This document shows, in pieces, positions 11,445 to 22,443 of a DNA stretch of 64,000 nucleotides. The translations under genes were made by a program, and so were the position numbers. The DNA lies in assembly GCA_029747015.1 (NCBI GenBank), contig JAKOGI010000356.1:100001-164000 (forward strand), given 5' to 3'. Under the pieces are notes generated by a model. That model was not told the origin of the DNA. It was given only the letters and a program-made list of their open reading frames with translations, and made no database searches. The number at the start of each line of letters is the position of its first letter. The first letter of the stretch is position 1. The DNA is from Carnegiea gigantea (Eukaryota; Streptophyta; Magnoliopsida; Caryophyllales; Cactaceae).

Positions 11445-12212
11445 TTAATTAAAAATATCTTCTGATTCTGCACCGTCCATTTTCATGTAATCATTGAATT
11501 CATTACTATAGACAAAAGTAGTGTTTCCACAATGCATTAGTATTTTTCCTTTTTCAATCAATGCCCAACATTGATAATAAATGTTGAAAAATCCAATGGC
11601 CCTTGCTAATACAGGATCAGTAACTATATGTACTGGATCTCCATGGATCCAATTTTGTCGTTGATCACTGGGATCATTGCAATCAACAATTTGGACAAGA
11701 TAATGGGCTGGTTTGGCTTTTCCATTTTCACATTCAATGAGGGCACTATAAACCTCCAAAGTTAAGTATCTGCGAATTGGAATCTTTGTTGGTCCCTCAG
11801 GGGATTTAAGAATCCAATGGACCCTTTTGAACATGTATTGTTGGAACTTAGTTAAGATTGAGAAAAATGGAAAATTAGGATTTGCAACTTCTGAGAAGCA
11901 AAGAATCATCCTATATTTCCAGGCTTTGAAGACAGGATCTAGGGGAGATATTGAATTGGCTGAAAAACAAATGCCACCAACTCCAGATCTGTTGGGAAAA
12001 TAGATCGTTGTACTCCAAGACTCCCAAATATCATAGGAATAATGATGGTAGAAGTCGACGCAGGCTGCATACCATTCCTTGAACCATTTTTCTTGGATAT
12101 GAAAACTTATTTTTTCTTGGATTTCATAAGGACACCGAAGGTAGCTAATTTGTAATTCTAGAAGGAAAAATCTTTGGGCTATTGATAGGTAGTAAAGAGT
12201 AGACCAAAGCAT
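11445..12212 (-). pseudogene. Endogenous pararetrovirus last ORF (transactivator position)
   Basis: An open frame of 255 codons follows the reverse transcriptase-RNase H region and precedes the intergenic promoter. That is the position of the translational transactivator or inclusion-body protein in caulimo-, cavemo- and solendoviruses. I see no motif that proves the assignment, so the name rests on position. The stretch is aromatic-rich and has a region near residues 140-175 (KSPEGPTKIPIRRYLTLEVY) that looks like a compact domain. The start may be truncated, because the preceding region has stops. Confidence 0.5.
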
Positions 12213-12296
12213 GATATACTTTTTATATGAAATTCCAGGTTATCAATAAGGACTTTACTAGAAGGCGTAACCCGTTCAAGTAGAAGTGGCATCTCA

Positions 12297-13600
12297 TTAA
12301 GGATTTCCTCCTTTTCTGGCAGGATGTCGACTTTGATGATCACCATTGGCGAGTTCTCGAGTTAGACTATCTGCCAGAGAGTTCTTCGATCCCTGTATAT
12401 GTTCAATAGAGAAGGAAAACTGGTTAAGCCATAATTGCCAACACAGGATCGCACTTGCACTTGCATATTTGATAAATTCTTTTTCATAAAATCGAGTATT
12501 CCTTTGCAATCAGTTCGAATGAGAAAAGGTTTAGGGGCTAAAAAGATTAAGAATTTTTTAATTCCCTTTATGACTGCAAGAATTTCTTTTTCCATCATCG
12601 AAAAGTTGCATTCTGCTTTATTAAAGCTTCCACTGCAATATTTGCAGAGTTTTTCTCCTTCTTTGATTTTGAGTACCGCACTCCAGTGCTCATTGCTGAC
12701 ATCTGTCTCAAGAATTAAATCATCTTCTTCATTAGGCAAATTAAGGATAGGAAGATTTTTACACATCTTCTTGAAATTTTGCACAATCTTTATATAGTTA
12801 ATAGTCCATGTCCAGCTAACATCTTTCTTAAGTTTTTGCTGTAATGGTTTTCCTAGTTTAGCTAAATCTTTAATGAAATTAGATGCATAGGTAAGACACC
12901 CTAGAAACCTTTCTAATTGCTTCCTATCTTCAATTTTTTCAGAAAAATTTTCTATTTTTTCCAGAATATATTTTTGCAGAATAATCTGTCTACCTTTTAT
13001 TTCTAGACCTAAAAACTCGATTTCTTGATCAGCATAAATACACTTATTTTTTCCAAGTATAATACCGCGATCAATGCATCTTTGGGTGACAGTCATAACA
13101 TCATTTTTATATTGCTCTATGGTTTTAGAAAAGATAAGAATATCATCAATGTAAACTAGACAACAATGATTAAGGTCTTTGAATATGTTATCCATTCTTC
13201 TCTGGAATATTTGAGGTGCATTTTTAAGACCAAATGGAATTACTATCCATTCATAATGTCCTTGTGGGGCACTGAATGCAGTTAAAAGAATACTTTCCTC
13301 TTTCATTTTTATCTGCCAATAACCACTCTTGCAATCCATTTTCGAGAACCAAAAGGCTCCTTGAATTCTGTTGAAAAGGACTGTTTTGTTAGGAATATAA
13401 TAACCATTAAAGACAGTGTTATCATTAAACTTTTTGTAATTGATTACTATTCTGGCTTTTCCTCTTTTTTCCTCAACATGATTTCTTACCATGAAAGCGG
13501 GACTAGTATGAGGACTCTTACTGTTTCTAATTAATCCTTTATCCAGAAGTTCTTCGATTTGTTTATTAAACTCCTGAATATCCTGGTGGATATACACCAT
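12297..13600 (-). pseudogene. Endogenous pararetrovirus reverse transcriptase-RNase H
   Basis: The main frame (13600-12362) holds a caulimovirid polymerase. Fingers and palm include FWFSKMDCKSGYWQI and the catalytic YIDD near residue 150, followed by the FLGLEI and LGCLTYAS connection blocks. An RNase H domain with LETDVS, a conserved Glu (MEKEILAV) and IRTDCK follows. Near 12500 the frame shifts, and the last part of RNase H (WLNQFSFSIEHIQGSKNSLA) continues in the frame 12509-12297. The enzyme would copy genomic RNA into DNA in viral capsids. The frameshift, and the separation from the protease frame, mean this copy does not encode a working polyprotein. Confidence 0.92.
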
Positions 13601-13896
13601 TTGTTTAACTCGGATGATAGTGTTGGGACTTAATAAAGTGATTCAGCAAATGTTTTGTCTTCATCCCAAGATTTTAGAGGATTATCAAAGCAGAGTTCTT
13701 TGCATAATTTTTCTTCTTGTTTCACAATCTGCTCTTTAATAGATAACTCAAGTAATGAGATTCTTAGTGCTACTTCTCATTGTGCAGGTATTACCTTCTC
13801 ACCACGCTGGCTGCGTGTAAATTCAATTTTTTGATTAGTGTAGGCCTTACTTAATTTTTCAATAGGAACTGAGTGACCATTAACAGTAAATATTAT

Positions 13897-14487
13897 TTAG
13901 TTTACGGTCTGGGTGCATGGAGAATATAATTTTTGGAAATTATTTCTAATAATTATATCAAGAGAGGGTCGATCAGTAGCCCATAGAACTGGTATAATGC
14001 ATTGGACTCCTCCTAAATCTATGGATAATTCTTCTATGGCTTCATTGTGGCTCATAACACTATTATCAGCTATCCTTACTTGTAGTGAGTTTTTAGCTCT
14101 TTTCCACATAAACTCAGGAAATAATGTTCTTTTTCCAAAGCATACAAAACAACCACTATCTATGTAGGAACATAGTTCATATTTATTATATCCCTCTAAA
14201 CACACCTTTATTGGGATATAGATGCTATTAGGCTTTGTATTAGTAGCTTCATAGGATATTTTCATGGTCATGTTTTTGACTAATTTATCCTCATAAATTG
14301 GTTTACTAATAGTTCTAGTTTTGTATCCAATGACCTTTCTTTCTAGACTTGTTAATTTGTCTAAACTGGGTCTTGCAGCTTCAAAACTCATTCTACTCAT
14401 TTCACTGGTTATGCTAATTGTATCATCTTCCTTAAGCTCTTCTTTAGCGAATGAAGATCCTTCTTCCCAATCTGATCTTGTACTCAC
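13897..14487 (-). pseudogene. Endogenous pararetrovirus aspartic protease region
   Basis: The open frame of 196 codons lies directly upstream of the reverse transcriptase. A retropepsin-like active site is visible near residue 110 (CSYIDSGC, with D-S-G), followed by a hydrophobic strand pattern (CIIPVLWATDRPSLDIIIRNNF) that fits the flap and second half of the fold. In caulimovirids this domain is the N-terminal part of the pol polyprotein and cleaves it. Here a stop at 13897 and about 300 bases with several breaks separate it from the polymerase. Confidence 0.8.
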
Positions 14488-14733
14488 GCTTCTTAATAGT
14501 TGAGGTTTAATAGTGATTTTTCCTTCTTCATCAATTTTTATTACATTTTTCTTATTAATTTTTGTAGGGTTAGCAAAGCTAGATATCCATGAATGATCGA
14601 TTTTTATATCTTGAAGATTAGACTTAATTCTCTGAATTTTCTATATCAGGGTACGACTTTTAAATTTTTCTGCCTCTATCATTGTTACCTTAGTCTTAGG
14701 GTCTATCGTATTATCTAGCTTGTAGATAATTTT

Positions 14734-15126
14734 TCAAAATATTCTTGATGGATATCCTCCTCTTTTCATATCCATCCCGATTGTTTTTATTTTAAGGGAT
14801 AGGAAGTTTTTAGCAAATTCATCTTTTAGACTCACATAATATCCAGGTCGACAGTTGAAGCCTACTGACCAATTACATAAATTGGTTTTTATCCCTATAA
14901 TTATCTGATTATTAAATTTGGTATGCCTAATATCACAGAGTAAAGCATAAAGATCAATATCTTTACTATAATATTGTAATGAAGTGATTTGAACTTGGAT
15001 ACTTCCGACATGGATGTATTTATATTTTCTATCTTTGTTATACTTAAGGATATTCTCCCAATTAATAAGATTGACTTCCCCAACGTCATACTCATAGTCC
15101 TTTATTTCCATATCTCCTTCCATCAT
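14734..15126 (-). pseudogene. Endogenous pararetrovirus movement protein
   Basis: The open frame of 130 codons has the pattern of the 30K movement-protein core. It has YIHVGSIQVQITSL, then LCDIRHTKFNNQIIIGI with the conserved Asp, then the GYYVSLKDEF and FLSLKIKTIGMDMKRG strands. It would line plasmodesmata and pass virions or nucleic acid between cells. The order coat protein, then movement protein, then protease-polymerase is that of cavemo- and solendoviruses rather than caulimo- or badnaviruses. A stop at 14734 cuts the C-terminal part. Confidence 0.72.
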
Positions 15127-15520
15127 TTCACATACGTATTTGTTTTTAATTGAAAAATGAATTTTTTATAGATCATGTCTTTGTGGATTATGGGAAGAAC
15201 CGAATCTCCATTAACTTCTTCATGATCATTATCTACCACAAATTCTTCTCCTTGAAGATCACCAAGGCTTACTGAGCTACTTTCCATCACATGGCTAGTT
15301 TCTTCATAATCACTTTTTTCATATTCATTGTCCTCTATAATTTCAACAATTCCTTTGTTGTTGCCTAGGGCTAGTTCTAAAGTTTCATCTTCACTAAGCT
15401 CAATATAATCTAGCCTTTTCAAGATTTCAATAAGTTTGTTATTCTTCTTATTTTTGCATTCGTTAGCATAATGCCCCACTTCTCCACATGCCCAACACTT
15501 ACAATTGTTTTTTCCTGTCG
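15123..15520 (-). pseudogene. Endogenous pararetrovirus coat protein C-terminus (zinc knuckle)
   Basis: On the minus strand, about 15505-15455 encodes a CCHC knuckle (CWACGEVGHYANEC, Cys-x2-Cys-x4-His-x4-Cys), the mark of the caulimovirid coat protein. An acidic tail rich in Glu and Asp follows, as is usual for the cleaved C-terminus. It ends three bases past the start of the movement-protein frame, so the two were probably one reading frame or tightly coupled. Confidence 0.82.
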
Positions 15521-15752
15521 GGCAATAAGTAGTTTTCCTAAAAAATCTACGTTTTTTAGGACTCTTGTTATAATGTTTTCTTCTATATTTTTCGTGTCTC
15601 CGTTTGTTAAAGCTCTTTTTCTTATAGAATTTTCTTTTTCTTCTTTTCTCAGATTCTTTTCCCTACTGATGAGGTGAATCCTAGCAAGTTAAGAACTGCT
15701 TCTTAATTTTCTTTTGCTTTTGTAGATCAAGGCATTGTTCATTAACCCATTT

Positions 15753-16808
15753 TCATAGATAGGAAATTCTCGAGCCAAGGGTATCTACAACATCTGTTCT
15801 TTCAAACCATGTCATGTATTTTTCATTAATTATAGAATTTATAGGATATGACAGCTTATCATGGAACACGCCAAGATTGGTTTCATTATGCCCTATTTTG
15901 TAATAATATTGACTGAATTCTGTAGTATAATTTTCTAGATATCTCATATTCCATAGTTTTATGTTGTTAATTTTTCTTTGCCATTCTCATGCCTTTTCTT
16001 CAGAATTAATTTTAGCTCCGATGAATTCAGTTTCAATTTCTTTGCACAGACTTCTAAACATAGAAGCTAGTGTTTCCATCGTTCTTAATGTATTTTTATC
16101 ATCTTCACTTAGTGAATTATACCAGTCAGCTACAGTGCTCGAGAAACTATACTCGATATAATTTAGAAAGTTTTCCCCAGTCCATGTAGTATTTAAATTT
16201 AAGACACTGTTCATTCCTCTTTTCCAGTGCTCAAATATTTCTTCTCTATTACGAGCTCCATCGATGTTTAAGATATAACTGGTTTGACTAATTGGGGTAA
16301 GGCCAATCTCTTCATAGGTCGTGGTTTTCTTTGGGACAAACCCGAAAGAAAAATTATTTGTTCGTCCTGCAGAAACATACCTAGGTCTCAAGAAATGAGT
16401 GTTTCTTCTGGAAGGTTCACCAAATTCTTCAGGTTTAGGAACGACATTATTAACAAGATTGGTCTCTGTTTCATGTAAATCAATTTCTTCTCCTATTTTG
16501 TTAATTTCATTTTCCGCAATCAGTTTACCATATTTCTTATCTAATTTTCGTTTAATTTCTTCTAATGGTAACGCATTAAAATCATTGAGTTTAATAAGAT
16601 TCATTTGCTGATATATTTCTTCTTCTAGTTGGACATTATTAGTCTCTTTGTCATCATCAGACAAGACATCATGTTTATCACTAACAGCGCTCATGATTTT
16701 GTTTAGTTCTTCAGGATTTTGCTCTTTATCAAACATTTTTTGTAGTTCTTCAAGACTATATTTTTCATACTCCATCTTCTTTTTCTTTCTTCTCACTAGA
16801 TTTTTCAC
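15753..16808 (-). pseudogene. Endogenous pararetrovirus coat protein, N-terminal and central parts
   Basis: The first frame (16808-15987, 273 codons) starts with a Lys-rich stretch and a charged helical region, then a central block with NLNTTWTGENFLNYIEYSFS and VADWYNSLSED that resembles the capsid core of caulimovirids. The continuation is in another frame (15947-15753: RYLENYTTEFSQYYYKIG). More breaks follow before the zinc knuckle at 15.5 kb. The protein would build the icosahedral particle. At least two frameshifts or stops separate the pieces. Confidence 0.78.
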
Positions 16809-17148
16809 CAGATTGTTCTCCTACTTCTTTTTGGATTTTTATCTTTTGCAAAGGAAATGAAATCTTGTTTTTTGGATTTTGGAAAGGATATTTATGCTGG
16901 AAAGGAGTGCTAATTCTAGAACTAGCTTTTTCACTATGTCTAACTTCGTTAATAAGAGAAAGATGCACAACAGTTAACTGATTCTTAAAGTCTTTCAGTT
17001 CAACCTTAATTTTAGTTAATTCAGCTTTTAATTCTAAAACTATATCAGTGATATAGTTTAGTTGAGGTGCTAATGAGATATTACCTTCCAATGAGTGAAT
17101 AATATGTGAATAATTAGGCCCAGGGCAAGCAGCTGATGGTTCAAGCAT
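16765..17148 (-). pseudogene. Small first ORF of the endogenous pararetrovirus
   Basis: An open frame of 127 codons lies between the primer-binding site and the coat-protein frame, overlapping the latter by 44 bases. The middle has heptad-like hydrophobic spacing (ITDIVLELKAELTKIKVELK), suggesting a coiled coil. The C-terminus is basic and rich in Lys and Ser. Small coiled-coil proteins of this sort are virion-associated in other caulimovirids, but no specific motif confirms that role. Confidence 0.45.
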
Positions 17149-17225
17149 TAATCTTAGCTAATCACAGTTAATTAGCTTATTTAGTCATTAATAAACTTAA
17201 TAATCTTAATTATTTTTGAGCACTA

Positions 17226-17237
17226 GCTCTGATACCA
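17226..17237 (-). promoter_or_regulatory. Viral primer-binding site (tRNA-Met)
   Basis: The minus strand reads TGGTATCAGAGC exactly, the complement of the initiator tRNA-Met 3' end used by caulimovirids for minus-strand synthesis. It lies about 90 bases upstream of the first viral ORF and only 281 bases from the right border of the enclosing element. Confidence 0.85.
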
Positions 17238-17394
17238 GATGAAATAGAACGTCGAGATCTATGAGTAAGCAAAAAGCCACAAACACAATTTTAGAATTTT
17301 CGAAAGTAAGTTTTTAAATATTGGGGTTAAATTACAAATTTTTAAAAGTTTAGAGGTTTTTTTGCAATTTAAAAGGGTCTGTAAATTATTATAC

Positions 17395-17518
17395 CAAACT
17401 TTTGGGATTCCAAAAATTATTATACCCAAACTTGGATGGGTCCGTAAATGCGTTTCCAAATTGGTCAGGTACAGAAATGATTATACCAAAGTACGATGGC
17501 TCAAGGCACAATTCTTCT
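17395..17518 (-). repeat. Right terminal inverted repeat of the MULE-like element
   Basis: Read on the minus strand it begins AGAAGAATTGTGCC and has three copies of TTTGGTATAATNATTT-like units. It is collinear with the left terminus. Confidence 0.7.
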
Positions 17519-17918
17519 TGGTATTGTATTGGTAATTCGGACATTTCATCGTTACACAATTATTTTGCTTCTGCTTTAGATACTCACTCTTTGTCTGCAG
17601 GCACTAACCAGCCAGAGGGGATATGAGGAGCTCATCCAAAGGTATTTGCCAAATCTATCATGCTTCAGATCATTCCGCTGATCCTTTTCCTAGTCGTTAT
17701 TAACCTCACTAGCAACTATTGCTTCTTATGTATGTTACATTCAATTCTATACATGTTGGTAAACAAATCTGGCACCGAATTCTGCTACTATCTCCCATAT
17801 GACTCCTATATGACTCCTGACGATGTTGAGCTCCTTCCTATGTCTAGTTACTTTGGCTCTGGTCTTGTGAGAGTTTAGAAAGGCACCTTGTTGCCTATTA
17901 TGCATGTTGGGGGATACC

Positions 17919-18420
17919 TCTAGTCTCCTATTACTCATGAATGGCTTTGCTTATTACTAGGTTAACTTAATTGAAATTTTGTTGTTTGTCTTGAAAGGTA
18001 ATTCTCGAATCAAGGTTTGAGATTGGGCTTGCGGTTTGGAAAGCACGCATATGCTCCTAGCCTAGATGACTTTAACTCTTTGGGCCAGACCAATGCACTA
18101 GTGATCTAGCCCAAACGAGCATGCCTATGCTTTTTGGGCCAATGCGCGCTCCTGCTCACTGGTCCAAATAGCAAGCACTGCAACTCTGTAACTCTGCTGG
18201 TTTGAACCAAAGACTTAGATCCAGATGTGAAACAATATTGGGATGAGATGCATCCAAATACCACCTAATCATCACGACGACCTCTATCGATCAAACCGAG
18301 AAACAAATTAAGTTTACACTATGAAAAGGAAAGATGCAACATATTCTTGTGAATAATACAAGAAGTGAAATTACAATCTAATGTCAAACAAAAGAACAAC
18401 AAAAAGGGAAAAGATAAATA
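17919..18420 (+). repeat. TPS downstream flank (copy next to TPS-1)
   Basis: After the Copia fragment, the flank known from TPS-2 resumes. The sequence from about 17985 matches 39668 onward (TTTGTCTTGAAAG..., then CTTGCGGTTTGGAAA). The part 18200-18415 matches 40135-40360, including CAAACAAAAGAACAACAAAA. The first 60 bases repeat the sequence at 1228-1278, that is, the flank just before the Copia start. Confidence 0.75.
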
Positions 18421-20629
18421 CTTAGTTTCATCAATGGGTATTTTATAAAATCGAGACACGTGTCTACACTTATCTCCTCTAGTGGCCTCTCGTTTTAAGA
18501 GCATCTTCACCTAGGGAACACGCGTTCCACTGGGTGGGCTCCATCGCCTCGTGGTCATTGCTCATTTGTTTCCCTTAGAATTGCCTCGCATGAAGGAATG
18601 CACTGGCTTCCACCCCGTGTTGCAAAATTTTCTATCATTTTGTGATTTTTTTTGTTTTTTTTTTTCCTTGTAAAAATATTATTCGAATTATTAAAAAAGG
18701 ATTGTATGTTATGAGGTGAGTCCATTACAAATATTTTATTAAGTGATTCAAGTTGGAGTTCCATGATTTAAAGAAGTGAAGGAATTCGAGTTCCAAAAAA
18801 TTGAAACTTTTACTAATGTGGCAGGATAGAGTTCCAAAATATGAAATGTGGGCTGGGAATGCTAGCTCTAAGTGCTAATTTACTAATTTCGCTTTCTCTA
18901 ACAACATATATAATTAGCTACTTTGTCCCCCTCGTGTGTTTTATGCACGATAATTTAAGGGATAAATGTAAAAACATCTTCAATGTCTTCCCTTCCACTA
19001 CATTCTCTCCCCCCACCTTTCTCTTCTAGGAATGGGCCTGGGGTGAGTTTAGGGCCAATTGAGTCATACCTACACTCATATCCATTTTCAAAAATCATAC
19101 TCATGTATCCATATTCATACCTATTTTCACACACAATACCCATATCCATACCCACACCTACTTAAAATTCATTGTCATCACCTATTCAGGCACTAAATAG
19201 AACACATTTTGATCGAATTTTTTGGATTCGGGTAATACTTCCATCCCCATTCTCTCCTTCCATTCTCTTCTCCACGTTACTAGGCAATACCGTCAATTCC
19301 ATCACCTATTGTCTCGTTTAAATAGAATACTTCATATGTCTTTGAATGGCTAGTGTATATTTTAGTTTGTCTCAATTTAGTCATTATAGTTAATATAGTG
19401 GTCCACTTCTATCCTTGATGGAAATTGGATACATGAAAAACAAACTCAAATCTCATGTCATAGACTACATATAGCAAGTTCATTAACCATAAATAAAATA
19501 GGGTTAATCTGGGTAAGGGGTAATATTTTCATACTATTTCTGACCTATTAATATTTGTCAGAAGTTAAAGTGCTTTAGACGTCTTTTGGTTTGAATTTGA
19601 TATCTTTTATAGTTGACGTATGATTTTTAATTAATAAATTTATCATTTTTTTTAAAAAAAAATAGTCAGTGAAAGCTAAAGAAAATAGTTTATAACCAAA
19701 AAATCAAACAAAAGAAACTATCCATAAACTTATCTCATGATTATTTTATGTTGTATCAAACGTTAGAAAAATTGATATGAAAGTTCATTTTCTTAGAAAA
19801 CACTGTTTTTAATTAGTAGCTTGGGAAGAGAAAGACATTGTTCCATGTTAAACGTATAGGAAATCGGTTGGGCCACACATTTGCCAATCTTCAACCCTAT
19901 AACTTCTCTGTTTGGGTTTGCTTAGGGAATGGTCCAAATTGCATCCTTGATCTGATTGTTGAGGAAATTTATAGTTCTCCTCTAATCCCCCCTCTCCCCA
20001 AGACCAACATTTTCACTTCAAATTCCTGTCTTGAGATTGTATAATGCAAGTCCATTTCATATTTGAGGTTTGCACCAAACCTTCCTTTGTCTTTTTCTTA
20101 ACTATATTTCTAACCCAATTATTTGTATCACCTCTAATTTTCATCAATTATTTACTATTCACTTCTATTTTTCATCAATTGAAATCGAATATTACAATTT
20201 TCTTGGCTTTCTTTCCACTGTTTCATGTTTGATGTTTTAATTTTACATGCATTGTATTTGATTTCATAATATTTAATTTAATCACGTACACAATTTCTGA
20301 ATTACATAAACAATTTCATACTCTTCTGTTATGGTGTATAGCTTTCGAGTAATCCAAATGATCCTTTCTTCTAAATTAATTTTGTTCACATACATAAAAT
20401 ATCGGTCCAAAATCTATCAAAAACAAAAATTCTTTGCTTTCCATCAAAATTTTCATCAAAATTTCTAACAAATTAACTTTCCGTCGAAATAATTCGTTAA
20501 AATTTAGCTGGAATTTTGCGGTGAAAGAAACTCCCAAACCGTAATAGTGAACATCATGAAACCACCATTTAAAAATAATTACTAAAAAAAATAAGTACAC
20601 ACATCTACCTTAACGCCACCTCTTTGATC
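18421..20629. other. Intergenic DNA without a recognisable gene
   Basis: AT-rich sequence with no frame that reads as a known protein on either strand. Around 19028-19165 there is a stretch of degenerate CATA/CCATACC repeats beginning TAGGAATGGGC, similar in style to the subterminal repeats of hAT-like elements; no partner end is clear. Homopolymer tracts occur near 18648-18665 and 19650-19672. Confidence 0.5.
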
Positions 20630-20845
20630 AAAACCTTGTTTCAATAATTGTTTTCCTTCCCATCTGTCTCAAGGTAGTCTTTGCGTTGTCTCTATAGAAG
20701 TCGAGGAAAAAGCATAAACTGCTTAACAGACTTCCCTTTCTCGAGAGAGATATATTCTTTCTGTAACTAACTGCTGACCTCATCATGACAAACTCTAACA
20801 AACCAATAACTGATTTCTTGTTGCTGTGCTTGTTGTATGCCAACA
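20630..20845 (-). repeat. 3' LTR start of Copia-B with polypurine tract
   Basis: On the minus strand, the purine-rich GGGGCGGGGGGAA (about 20858-20846) is followed by TGTTGGCATACAACAAGC, a typical Copia LTR start. The far end of the LTR is not defined, because no second LTR is in the window. Confidence 0.6.
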
Positions 20846-21090
20846 TTCCCCCCGCCCCTGCAAGCTTGGGATGATGAGGGAGCATACTAAGCTTGTGTAA
20901 TAAAGTCCAATGTTGTTGGGAAGGTAAGATTTTAGTAAGCACATCAACAAGCTGAGAATGTGTAGGCAAATAAGTCAATTGCAACAGCCTTTCTATGACT
21001 TTTTCTCTTATAAAATGGCAATCAACTTCTATATGTTTTGTTCATTCATGAAAGACTAGGTTGCAAGCAATGTATAGTGTAGATTGCTTA

Positions 21091-21644
21091 TCACAATGCA
21101 AGGTCATAGGCTTGAGTTATGAGACCTCCCAATTCTTGAAGAAGACTTACCAGCCAAGTAACTTCAGCTGTAACCTGAGTCATGGCTCTGTACTCAGCCT
21201 CGGCAGAAGATCTAGCCACAGTGGATTGTTTCTTAGACTTCCAACTAATACGAGACATGTCTAGAAGTACTGTATACCGTATCATAGATCTTCTGCTCAT
21301 AGGACATGAAGCCCAATCTGAATAGGTTGTGAGCTTTAAAGAATCAACTCCTCTCAATAAATTAAATCCCTTGTCAAAAATATAACTGAGCAGATGATCC
21401 AAGGCTGACATGTGAGATGATGCTGAATTTTGCTGAATTGACTTAGGATCTAGATAGCAAAAGAAAAATGAGGCCTTGCATTGGGCAGAAAATTCAATTT
21501 GCCAATAACTGTTCTATATATACTATTATCCTCCAATGGAATCCCTGCATCAGCCATGACTTTGCAATTAAATGGGAGTGCAGCAGCGATGGGTCTAGTG
21601 TGTAAATGGCCATATTTTTTCAATAATTCTTGAGTAAACTTCAT
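21091..21644 (-). pseudogene. Copia-B reverse transcriptase end and RNase H
   Basis: 21644-21450 encodes the connection region (KFTQELLKKYGH, then a YRTVIGKLNFL block). 21411-21091 encodes the Copia RNase H with the first catalytic Asp (TYSDWASCP) and the conserved SSAEAEYRAM. The last RNase H and tail part is near 20984 (THSQLVDVLTKILP). Stops and shifts separate the parts. Confidence 0.85.
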
Positions 21645-22083
21645 TTGGGTTAAATTATCCCATCAGGTAGATGAGATACCTCAAAGCCCAAGAAATAATT
21701 CAACAACCCTAAGTCCTTGATACCAAAAGCTACATGTAAATTATGCTTAAGTGCTTGAATATCTTCTAGATTTGAGCCTATAAGTAATATGTCATCAACA
21801 TATACTGTAACAATTGTCAAATGCTGTTGTGCAGTCTTGAGAAAACATTATAATCATTCTTGGACTGGGTATAACCCTGAGTTTTGAGAAATTCAGTGAG
21901 TTTTCAATGCCGCTGTCTTAAGGCATGTTTTAACCGATACAAGGAATTCTGTAACTTGCATACAATGTTGTAAGGATTGGAAATTCCTTCAAGCATTTTC
22001 ATGTATACCTCCTCATGTAAACCCTCATGCAAAAAGGCATTATTGATATCTAGTTGATATAAAGACCATTTTCTAGCTGCTTC

Positions 22084-22443
22084 CTATGCAATTATGGTTC
22101 TTATTTTGGTCATTTTTACTACTGGAAAAAAAGTTTCAGTGTAATCTTTACCTTCTTTCTGAGTGTTGCCTTTGATAACTAATCTGGCCTTGTACCTTTC
22201 CAAAGAACCATCGTCCTTAAGCTTGACTTTGAAAACCCATTTTGAGCTGATGGCTCGCTTGCCAGGAGGTAAGTCAACTTCAATCCAAGTGTCATTGGCC
22301 TTAAGGGCATCTATTTCAACTTGCATGGCTTTGACCCAGTAAGGGTGCATAGCTACTTCCATATATGTATTTAGTTCACGTAAATGATCAAGATGATGAA
22401 TGTGCTGTTGTTGAGCTACAGTCAGAGCAAAAAATTGAACCAA
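22084..22443 (-). pseudogene. Copia-B reverse transcriptase N-terminus
   Basis: 120 codons with the Copia RT start pattern: W-x-x-AMQVEIDALKANDTW, then SSKWVFKVKLKDDGS, then ERYKARLVIKG and the DYTETFFPVVKM block. The frame ends before the palm. The enzyme would copy element RNA to DNA. Upstream (22873-22523) is a degraded linker between integrase and RT. Confidence 0.88.

Larger units (their letters stand above)
10343..17518. mobile_element. Mutator-like TIR element enclosing a pararetrovirus genome
   Basis: The 9-bp duplication TGGTATTGT occurs at 10334-10342 and 17519-17527. The empty site with a single copy is seen in the paralog at 63764-63772, so the borders are exact. The left end (AGAAAAATTTGCAC...) and the reverse complement of the right end (AGAAGAATTGTGCC...) align collinearly for about 120 bases at roughly 65 percent by eye. 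They share the repeated motif TTTGGTRTAATNATTT. Nine-base duplications with long inverted termini are typical of the Mutator superfamily. No transposase is seen. The interior is almost wholly an endogenous caulimovirid (about 10.7-17.24 kb, minus strand). Whether the virus integrated into a short MULE or the ends have another origin is open. Confidence 0.75.
1276..17918 (+). mobile_element. Copia-A: Copia fragment split by two younger insertions
   Basis: The parts are 1276-2429, 9792-10342 and 17519-17918; everything between belongs to younger insertions. The left part has a short LTR-like end (1276-1385) followed by a tRNA-Met-type primer site. The middle and right parts match the gag region of the copy at 62241-64000, including a stretch reading like a Copia gag (SDRSMEDYL-like, then a Gly/Asn-rich tail). 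Stops and frameshifts are common, and no protease, integrase or reverse transcriptase follows, so the element is truncated at its 3' side. The order and orientation are fixed by alignment with the uninterrupted paralogous copy at the right end of the window. Confidence 0.75.
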
